A DNA stretch of 64,000 bases from Marivita sp051251565. GTDB taxonomy: Bacteria > Pseudomonadota > Alphaproteobacteria > Rhodobacterales > Rhodobacteraceae. Below the pieces are notes generated by a model. That model was not told where the DNA came from. It made no database searches and saw nothing but the letters and a program-made list of their open reading frames with translations. A program made the position numbers and the translations under genes. The number at the start of each line of letters is the position of its first letter. The first letter of the stretch is position 1. The stretch spans positions 62,001-126,000 of the forward strand of contig NZ_JBPOFB010000008.1 of the NCBI RefSeq assembly GCF_051251565.1, written 5' to 3'. Positions 58,352-64,000 of this stretch are shown piece after piece.

Positions 58352-58924
58352 ATGGAAGGGTTCACCATTATTGACGGCATTGTTGCCGTCGTCATCGTTC
58401 TGTCTGCGCTCTTGGCCTATTCCCGTGGCATTGTCCGCGAGGCGATGGCGATCTTGGGCTGGGTGGCTGCGGCGGTGCTGGGCTTTATGTTCGGCCCGCA
58501 AATGCGCCCGCTGATGACCGAAATTCCCGTGCTGGGCGAATTCATGACCGGCAGTTGCGAACTCAGCGTGATTGGCGGATTTGCTGCCGTGTTCACCATC
58601 GCGCTTGTGATCATGTCCTTTTTCACGCCGCTGTTTTCCACCATCGTCCAACGCTCTGCCCTGGGCGGTGTCGATCAGGCGCTTGGGTTCCTGTTTGGCG
58701 TGGCGCGCGGCGTGCTGCTCGTGGCGGTGGCGTTCTTTGTCTATCAGGTTGTGATCACCGCTCAGGATGTGGCCATGATCGACGACAGCCGCTCTGCCGT
58801 GGTGTTCAGCCGCATGACAGGCCAGATCGAAAACCAGAACCCCGAACAGGCTCTGGGCTGGATCACCGCACAATATGAAGAGCTTGTCGGCGTTTGTGAC
58901 GCCCCCTCGGACAGCGACACCTGA
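58352..58924 (+). CDS. cvpA: CvpA family membrane protein
   Basis: A 190-residue protein with four hydrophobic segments, like CvpA, which in E. coli is needed for colicin V production and lies just before purF. The N-terminal segment (FTIIDGIVAVVIVLSALLAYSRGIVREAM, ending ILGWVAAAVLGF) and ALGGVDQALGFLFGVARGVLL are the family patterns. The ATG at 58352 has AAGGA upstream. The cvpA-purF order seen here is conserved widely across proteobacteria. Confidence 0.92.
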   Translation: MEGFTIIDGIVAVVIVLSALLAYSRGIVREAMAILGWVAAAVLGFMFGPQMRPLMTEIPVLGEFMTGSCELSVIGGFAAVFTIALVIMSFFTPLFSTIVQRSALGGVDQALGFLFGVARGVLLVAVAFFVYQVVITAQDVAMIDDSRSAVVFSRMTGQIENQNPEQALGWITAQYEELVGVCDAPSDSDT

Positions 58925-58966
58925 CGAAACTTCCGTGAACCTGTCACGGAACCATGATAGTTTCGT
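58924..58966 (+). other. Nested hairpin between cvpA and purF
   Basis: Outer arms ACGAAACT (58924-58931) and AGTTTCGT (58959-58966) enclose inner arms TCCGTGA/TCACGGA (58932-58938 and 58944-58950), with ACCATGAT unpaired. The structure starts at the cvpA stop codon and could be a terminator or a leader structure of purF. Confidence 0.55.
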
Positions 58967-59045
58967 GACACTCGGCGCTCTGGCCTCTAAGAGGGGGCAT
59001 CCTCTGCTGCCACGGATTCGGAGTACCGGTTTGTCCGACACCCAG

Positions 59046-60503
59046 ATGCCACCCGCCCATCCCTTTGACGATGACAAGCTGAAAGAAGAATGCGGTATCT
59101 TCGGCGTTGTCGGCGTGACCGACGCGGCGAACTTTGTCGCTCTCGGCCTGCACGCACTGCAACATCGCGGCCAAGAAGCCGGCGGCATTGTCAGCCACCA
59201 CCCCGAACATGGCTTCAACTCGGCCCGCCGCTTTGGCTATGTGCGCGACAACTTCACCAGCCACAAACTGATGGAAACCCTGCCCGGCGAATTGGCGATC
59301 GGCCATGTGCGCTATTCCACCGCCGGATCAAAGGGCCAGACCCAGATCCGCGACGTGCAGCCCTTCTTTGGCGAATTCTCCATGGGCGGAGCGGCGATTG
59401 CCCATAATGGCAACATCACCAACGCGATTGCCCTGCGCAAGGAACTGATCGAACGCGGATCAATCTTTCAATCGTCGTCTGACAGCGAATGTATCATTCA
59501 CCTGATGGCGCGGTCCTTGCAGCGCAACATTCCCGAACGCATGGAAGACGCGCTGCGCCGTGTCGAAGGCGCATTCTCGGTGGTGGCCATGACCCGCACC
59601 AAGCTGATCGGCGTCCGCGACCCGCTGGGCGTGCGCCCTCTGGTTCTGGGCAAGATCGGCGATGGCTGGGCGCTGTCATCAGAGACCTGTGCGCTTGACA
59701 TCATCGGTGCCGAATACGTGCGTGAAATCGACCCCGGCGAGATGGTCGTCATCACCGCAGAAAAGGGTGTCGAATCCATCCGCCCCTTCCGGCCACAGAA
59801 ATCGCGGTTCTGCATCTTTGAACACGTCTATTTCTCGCGCCCGGACAGCATCATCGGCGACCGTTCGGTCTATGAGACCCGCCGCCAGATCGGTGTGGAA
59901 CTGGCCCGCGAAACGCCCGTGGACGCAGATCTGGTCTGCCCAGTCCCTGACAGCGGCACGCCTGCCGCCATTGGCTATGCGCACGAATCCGGCATTCCCT
60001 ACGGCATGGGCATCATACGCAACCAGTATATGGGCCGCACCTTCATCGAACCGACTGAACAGATCCGCAACATGGGTGTGCGACTCAAGCTCAACGTGAA
60101 CCGGGCCCTGATCAAGGGCAAACGCGTGGTCCTTGTGGATGACAGCGTTGTGCGCGGCACCACCAGCCGCAAGATCAAGGAAATGATCCTGGATGCCGGT
60201 GCTGCCGAAGTGCACTTCCGCATCGCGTCGCCGCCCACAGCTTGGCCGTGTTTTTACGGTGTCGACACGCCGCAGCGCGAAAAGCTGCTGGCTGCAACCA
60301 TGTCCGAGGATGAGATGCGCGACCATCTGGGCGTGGACAGCCTCAAGTTCATCTCGCTTGACGGGCTTTACCGTGCTGTCGGCGAAGCGTCGGGCCGCGA
60401 TCCCAAATCGCCGCAATATTGCGATGCCTGTTTCTCCGGCGAATACCCGGTCAAACCCTCCGACATGGTGGAACAGGGATTCCAGATGAAGGCCGCCGAG
60501 TAA
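59046..60503 (+). CDS. purF: Amidophosphoribosyltransferase
   Basis: A 485-residue enzyme, the first committed step of purine synthesis. The catalytic cysteine of the N-terminal glutaminase is in KLKEECGIFGVVG, after a short propeptide. Glutaminase signatures include ALQHRGQEAGG and IGHVRYSTAGSKGQTQ. The PRPP motif is RVVLVDDSVVRGTTSRKI, and cysteines near the C-terminus (CDACFSGEYP) are usual for the iron-sulfur type. The ATG at 59046 is used; a TTG five codons upstream has GGAG in front of it and could be the true start. Confidence 0.95.
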   Translation: MPPAHPFDDDKLKEECGIFGVVGVTDAANFVALGLHALQHRGQEAGGIVSHHPEHGFNSARRFGYVRDNFTSHKLMETLPGELAIGHVRYSTAGSKGQTQIRDVQPFFGEFSMGGAAIAHNGNITNAIALRKELIERGSIFQSSSDSECIIHLMARSLQRNIPERMEDALRRVEGAFSVVAMTRTKLIGVRDPLGVRPLVLGKIGDGWALSSETCALDIIGAEYVREIDPGEMVVITAEKGVESIRPFRPQKSRFCIFEHVYFSRPDSIIGDRSVYETRRQIGVELARETPVDADLVCPVPDSGTPAAIGYAHESGIPYGMGIIRNQYMGRTFIEPTEQIRNMGVRLKLNVNRALIKGKRVVLVDDSVVRGTTSRKIKEMILDAGAAEVHFRIASPPTAWPCFYGVDTPQREKLLAATMSEDEMRDHLGVDSLKFISLDGLYRAVGEASGRDPKSPQYCDACFSGEYPVKPSDMVEQGFQMKAAE

Positions 60504-60594
60504 CCCTCGGCAGCCTTCCGCGCAGCGCCAAAACACGCTCTGGTCATCGCCTGTAATCGCGCCCATGTGGCAGGCGATTGAAACAGTATGTCCG

Positions 60595-60861
60595 ATGACC
60601 CAAGACGCACCCCCACCGCAGGTGGCGCAAAGCGCAACCCAAACCACCGACGATCTGCACGGCAGGCTGATCCTGCTGGGCACTTTTGGACCCCAATCAG
60701 ACCCCCATGCCCTGCTCAAACTGCGCGGCGGCACAACCAAAACCGTGGCGCGCGGAGACGCCATCAATGGCCAAACGGTCCTTGCGATTGAGGCAGGCCG
60801 CGTGGCACTGGTCCGCAATGGCACCGCCCGTTGGCTGACCATGCCCGCCCCACGCTCCTGA
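60595..60861 (+). CDS. Small protein resembling the GspC/PilP periplasmic HR domain
   Basis: An 88-residue protein. The C-terminal 60 residues (LILLGTFGPQSDPHALLKL, KTVARGDAINGQTVLAIEAG, RVALVRNGTARWLTMPAP) look like the beta-rich homology region of type II secretion GspC or PilP, in which a short domain ends with a conserved LxRNG-xxxxLxMP. There is no signal peptide or membrane anchor. The start is uncertain: ATG at 60595 or 60565, both without a good ribosome site. No secretion genes are nearby, so the role is unknown. Confidence 0.55.
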   Translation: MTQDAPPPQVAQSATQTTDDLHGRLILLGTFGPQSDPHALLKLRGGTTKTVARGDAINGQTVLAIEAGRVALVRNGTARWLTMPAPRS

Positions 60862-60873
60862 CCGCGTCCCGAT

Positions 60874-60942
60874 CTTCTATGGTTCACAAATATCTTGGGA
60901 AAGCCCGCCAAAGGCGGATGGGGGCAAAGCCCCCGCTTTGTC
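60874..60942 (-). repeat. Dispersed intergenic hairpin element, copy E
   Basis: On the minus strand the order is GCGGGGGCTTTGCCCCC hairpin, CCGCC/GGCGG hairpin, CCCAAG, then ATATTTGTGAACCATAGAAG, close to copies A-C. It is oriented with bioY and lies 68 bases past the bioY stop, in a gap convergent with the preceding small gene. Confidence 0.7.
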
Positions 60943-61009
60943 CAATGTCACAAAAAACCCCCGCCAATCTCTCAGCAGGGGTCCAAATTTTACCGAACGG
61001 TAAAAACTG

Positions 61010-61600
61010 TTAGGCTTTGCGACCGGCCAGCATCTTCCACGCGCCCGTCACGATCAGCGCTGCAACCACGGATTTGACCGCATCACCGATCACGAACGGG
61101 GCTGCGAAATGCGTCCAGTAGAAGCCGATCTCCTGACCGACCCATCCCGCATCCACACCTGTCGCCGACGCAACCGCCATCGGCCACGCGATACCGGGAA
61201 TGTAAAGCAGCGCCGACAGCATCAGCGCAACGATCGCCGTGGACACAACACCCTTGGCGATCCCGCGATCCGCCGCCAGACCGGCCAAACCGGCCATCAG
61301 GACAAAGCCCATCAAAAAGCCCGCTGTTGGACCGGCAAACGCCAAACCGTTCATGCCGCCTGCAAAAACCGGAAGACCCATCGCGCCATAGCTCAGATAC
61401 GTGACCAAGGTCGCCGTTCCAAGACGTGCGCCAAAACTCAGACCGACCAGCAGGATCGCAAGTGTCTGGAGCGTCATCGGCACCGGAAAGAACGGCACCG
61501 ACACCTGCGTGGCCGCCGCGATAAACGCCGCGCCGCCAAGCGCCAAAAGCACCTGCCGGAATAGAGTGGTTGTGCCAAAGGCAGCTTGCGTGAGTGTCAT
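61010..61600 (-). CDS. bioY: Biotin transporter BioY
   Basis: A 196-residue membrane protein with about six hydrophobic segments, the substrate-binding S component for biotin uptake. BioY stretches: VSVPFFPVPMTLQTLAILLVG, YLSYGAMGLPVFAGGMNGL, AGPTAGFLMGFVLMAGLAG, GIAWPMAVASATGVDAGW. No bioMN partners are adjacent; solitary BioY can work alone or with a shared ECF module. I use the ATG at 61600 because AAGGGA lies eight bases upstream; an ATG two codons earlier is too close to it. A CTGCA-AA-TGCAG palindrome lies 44 bases upstream. Confidence 0.92.
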   Translation of the reverse strand: MTLTQAAFGTTTLFRQVLLALGGAAFIAAATQVSVPFFPVPMTLQTLAILLVGLSFGARLGTATLVTYLSYGAMGLPVFAGGMNGLAFAGPTAGFLMGFVLMAGLAGLAADRGIAKGVVSTAIVALMLSALLYIPGIAWPMAVASATGVDAGWVGQEIGFYWTHFAAPFVIGDAVKSVVAALIVTGAWKMLAGRKA

Positions 61601-61643
61601 GACCATGGTCCCTTGTTCATCTTTGCTTTGCCCCCGTTAATTC

Positions 61644-61655
61644 TGCAAATGCAGC
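61644..61655. promoter_or_regulatory. Short palindrome upstream of bioY
   Basis: CTGCAAATGCAG is a near-perfect 12-base palindrome in the 112-bp gap between bioY and the divergent SDR gene. It does not match the BioR site TTATCTATAA. It may be a regulatory site for either gene. Confidence 0.3.
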
Positions 61656-61712
61656 ATCAAGTCAAGCACTGCCCTCTTGCGGGCGCGGCGGCAAAAAGGC
61701 ATGTGACAGAGC

Positions 61713-62369
61713 ATGACCGACACATCTCGCCCCCTCGCGCTGGTCACCGGCGCCTCTCGTGGTCTTGGCTTTGCGCTGGCAGAGGCATTGGCCGACACGC
61801 ATCACATCATCGCAGTGGCCCGCACCGTGGGCGGGCTCGAAGATCTTGACGATCGCATCACATCCAAAGGCGGCAGCGCCACGCTGGCGCCGATGGACAT
61901 CACCAAGGCCGATGCGATGGCCCAATTGTGCCAGTCGGTGCATGACCGCTGGGGGCAGATTGGACTGTGGGTGCACACCGCCATTCACGCAGCCCCGCTT
62001 GCGCCTGTCGACCATCTTGACGCCAAGGACTGGAAAAAATCGCTGTCGATCAATGTCGATGCGATGTCCCACCTTGTGCCGTATATTTCACCGCTGCTGG
62101 GCCAGACAGGCAAAGCCGTGTTCTTTGACGATGGGCATGCGGGCGAAAAGTTCTTTGGCCATTACGGCACCACCAAGGCCGCCCAGATCAATCTGGCCCG
62201 GACTTGGCAGGCCGAAACCCAGTCCATCGGCCCCAAGGTGCGTATCCTTGCGCCAAACCCCATGGGCACTCACCTGCGCGCGCGGTTCTTCCCCGGCGAA
62301 GACCGCTCCACGCTGGCATCGCCCATTGCCGAAGCCGCGCGGCTGTTGCCGGAAATCCTCAGCGACTGA
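61713..62369 (+). CDS. Short-chain dehydrogenase/reductase family protein
   Basis: A 218-residue Rossmann protein. The cofactor motif is ALVTGASRGLGFALAEAL, a conserved Asn is in SLSINVDAMSHLVPYI, and the Tyr-Lys pair is in GHYGTTKAAQINLA. The catalytic serine that should lie about 13 residues before the tyrosine is not there: the stretch is VFFDDGHAGEKFFGHY. It may thus be a non-catalytic or altered SDR; the arginine in VARTV favours NADP. It is upstream of surE-pcm on the same strand, with a 129-bp gap. Confidence 0.82.
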   Translation: MTDTSRPLALVTGASRGLGFALAEALADTHHIIAVARTVGGLEDLDDRITSKGGSATLAPMDITKADAMAQLCQSVHDRWGQIGLWVHTAIHAAPLAPVDHLDAKDWKKSLSINVDAMSHLVPYISPLLGQTGKAVFFDDGHAGEKFFGHYGTTKAAQINLARTWQAETQSIGPKVRILAPNPMGTHLRARFFPGEDRSTLASPIAEAARLLPEILSD

Positions 62370-62498
62370 ACCAAGTGCCGGATGCGTCGGCGCATCCGCG
62401 ACGGTCCGTCCCTGGAACCTCCAGGCCCGTATTGTCCCGGCGGATGCTTGCCGCAGGGCGGGGCTTGGCCTATGCAGGAAAAAAGCAAGGCAGAGCAG

Positions 62499-63284
62499 AT
62501 GCGCATACTCATCACGAATGACGACGGGATCAATGCACCGGGCCTTATGGCGCTGAGCGAAATCGCGCAGGCTCTGGCAGGCCCCGATGGCGAGGTCTGG
62601 ACAGTGGCCCCCGCTTTTGAACAATCCGGCGTCGGTCATTGCATCAGCTATACCCACCCGATGATGGTCAGCCAAATGGGCGACCGTCGTTTCGCCACCG
62701 AAGGCAGCCCCGCCGATTGCGTGCTGGCCGGTCTGCATGACGTGATTAAGGACACGCCACCGGATCTGGTGCTGTCTGGCGTGAACCGTGGCAATAACTC
62801 GGCCGAGAACGCGCTTTACTCCGGCACGTTGGGCGGCGCGATGGAAGCGGCGCTGCAAGGCATCCCGGCGATTGCGCTGTCACAGTATTACGGCCCCGAC
62901 AATGTTGACGCGCAAGACCCGTTCGAGGCCGCCCGCATACATGGGACCGAGGTGATCCGGCGGATTCTTGCCCATGATCCAAAGGGCCAAGACGGCTACA
63001 GGCTGTTCTACAATGTCAATTTTCCGCCCGTGCCAGCCGCCGCCGTGAAAGGCACCCGTGTGACACCGCAAGGCATCCGCCAAGGCACGCGCTTTTCGGT
63101 TGAACCGCACGAGTCGCCTTCGGGGCGTCGGTTCCTTTGGATCAAGGGCGGCGATCAGCGCGCCCCCACCGCCCCCGGCAGCGATGCGTTCGAAAACCTG
63201 TCGGGCTATATCAGCGTCACGCCGATGCGCGCCGACCTGACGGCCACTGATCACCTTGGTGCCCTAAAGGACGCCTTTCTCTAA
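62499..63284 (+). CDS. surE: 5'/3'-nucleotidase SurE
   Basis: A 261-residue metal-dependent nucleotidase and survival protein. It starts MRILITNDDGINAPGLMAL, which holds the metal-binding Asp-Asp motif, and has SGVNRGNNSAENALYSGTLGGAMEA and FYNVNFPPVP. The start at 62499 is the family N-terminus; the frame runs 39 codons further upstream without conserved sequence. Its TAA overlaps the pcm ATG by one base (TAATG). The surE-pcm pairing is widespread in proteobacteria. Confidence 0.95.
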   Translation: MRILITNDDGINAPGLMALSEIAQALAGPDGEVWTVAPAFEQSGVGHCISYTHPMMVSQMGDRRFATEGSPADCVLAGLHDVIKDTPPDLVLSGVNRGNNSAENALYSGTLGGAMEAALQGIPAIALSQYYGPDNVDAQDPFEAARIHGTEVIRRILAHDPKGQDGYRLFYNVNFPPVPAAAVKGTRVTPQGIRQGTRFSVEPHESPSGRRFLWIKGGDQRAPTAPGSDAFENLSGYISVTPMRADLTATDHLGALKDAFL

Positions 63285-63925
63285 TGGAGGATGCGGAACT
63301 CAAGATGCAGTTCCTTTACGCGCTCCGGTCGCGCGGCGTAACAAATACTGCGGTGCTGACCGCGATGGAGCAGGTTGACCGCGCGCCCTTTATCAAGGGC
63401 TATTTCGCCGAACGCGCCTATGAAGACATGCCGCTGCCGATTGCCTGCGGACAGACAATCAGCCAGCCGTCGGTGGTGGGTTTGATGACGCAGGCGCTCG
63501 AAATCAGCCCGCGCGATACCGTGCTCGAAGTGGGCACCGGGTCCGGCTATCAGGCCGCGATCCTGAGCCAGCTTGCCCGCCGCGTCTATACCGTGGACCG
63601 CCATTCGCGTCTGGTGCGCGAGGCCCGCGAGGTGTTCGACCAGCTTGGCCTGACCAATGTCACCGCCTTTACTGCTGATGGCAGTTTCGGCCTGCCCGAT
63701 CAGGCCCCGTTCGACCGTATTCTGGTCACTGCCGCCGCCGAAGACCCACCGGGGCCGCTGTTGGCCCAGCTCAAGGTGGGCGGGATCATGGTGCTTCCGG
63801 TTGGGCAATCGGACGCGGTGCAACATCTGATCCGGGTCCGCCGGACCGAGACAGGACTTGATTACGATGAATTGAGGCCCGTTCGCTTTGTTCCCTTGAT
63901 CGAAGGGGTGGCCCGCGACGGATAA
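63284..63925 (+). CDS. pcm: Protein-L-isoaspartate O-methyltransferase
   Basis: A 213-residue enzyme that methylates isoaspartyl residues in aged proteins with S-adenosylmethionine. Motif I is VLEVGTGSGYQAAILSQL; AFIKGYFAERAYEDMPLPIACGQTISQPSVVGLMTQ-type sequence (residues 35-70) is the family hallmark, and ILVTAAAEDPPGPLLAQLKVGG follows later. The start codon overlaps the surE stop, so the two genes are translationally coupled. Confidence 0.95.
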   Translation: MEDAELKMQFLYALRSRGVTNTAVLTAMEQVDRAPFIKGYFAERAYEDMPLPIACGQTISQPSVVGLMTQALEISPRDTVLEVGTGSGYQAAILSQLARRVYTVDRHSRLVREAREVFDQLGLTNVTAFTADGSFGLPDQAPFDRILVTAAAEDPPGPLLAQLKVGGIMVLPVGQSDAVQHLIRVRRTETGLDYDELRPVRFVPLIEGVARDG

Positions 63926-63983
63926 AACGGGCATAGTATCGTGCGACGACCGGGGCATAACCGGCGCATCCGAGGATTTCGAC

Positions 63984-64000
63984 ATGGCAGCACGCACAGT
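63984..64000 (+). CDS. First codons of a further gene (cut by window edge)
   Basis: ATG at 63984 with GAGGA eight bases upstream opens MAART and then leaves the window. It lies 58 bases after pcm in the same direction. In related genomes the gene after surE-pcm is often an M23-family lipoprotein (nlpD), but the visible codons cannot support that. Confidence 0.4.

Noticed and set aside
61644..61655. BioR operator for bioY
   Set aside because: The palindrome CTGCAAATGCAG does not match the BioR consensus TTATCTATAA, and no such site is seen in the gap.

Overview
The window reads as chromosomal DNA of an aerobic anoxygenic phototroph from the Roseobacter group (Rhodobacterales, Alphaproteobacteria). 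Five things support this. There is an LH2 (puc) antenna operon preceded by two PpsR-type boxes. DMSP-degradation genes dmdA and acuI lie next to a BCCT transporter. The tmRNA gene is circularly permuted, as in alphaproteobacteria, and encodes the tag ANDNNAPVALAA. The RNase E has an S1 domain split by an acidic insertion. Many small DUF genes are typical of this order. GC content is high and even, and genes are dense. I see no integrase, transposase, prophage or CRISPR array.

Layout. 1-7.5 kb: a partial cyclopropane-fatty-acid synthase, a photolyase, a class V aminotransferase, and the DMSP block (BCCT transporter, acuI, dmdA). 7.5-11.5 kb: a tight DinB/DUF1326/DUF2182 operon divergent from a FadR-type regulator with a clear double operator, then ccdA and tusA. 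11.5-16 kb: rne with a long upstream region, DUF2852 and RDD membrane proteins. 16-22 kb: creatinase, two small DUF genes, fumC, sspB, a von Willebrand protein and a zinc alcohol dehydrogenase. 22-31 kb: permuted ssrA, a membrane alpha/beta-hydrolase overlapping a cytochrome P450, class I aldolase with a LacI-type palindrome, DUF418, DUF924, MFS and queA. 31-43.6 kb: a giant AsmA-like protein, a single-cysteine Bcp, DUF455, M23 peptidase with bactofilin, MoxR/CoxE, a glycosyltransferase, an unknown protein and SbtA.

43.9-49.2 kb is the most distinctive part. pyrC and pyrE flank a four-gene LH2 operon: pucB, pucA, pucC, and a 345-residue protein with seven 25-residue tandem repeats whose start codon overlaps the pucC stop. 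The LH2 alpha subunit has Phe44/Leu45 in place of Tyr44/Trp45, which predicts a blue-shifted antenna, and carries a C-terminal extension of about 56 residues.

49-64 kb: housekeeping genes. These are a vWA protein, dnaB, late cobalamin genes cobT-cobS-cobC, alr, a small membrane protein, a pqiA-like gene with an apparent frameshift at a C6 run, a coiled-coil membrane protein, radA, cvpA, purF, bioY, an SDR, surE, pcm and the first codons of another gene.

A dispersed intergenic element (G-rich hairpins plus a conserved ATATTTTTGAACCAGA-like core) occurs at five places, mostly just after stop codons. A second recurring signal, ATGTGAA-N5-TTCACAT, occurs three times at two loci. Start codons were chosen from ribosome-binding sites and family N-termini, so many coding regions are shorter than the longest open frame.
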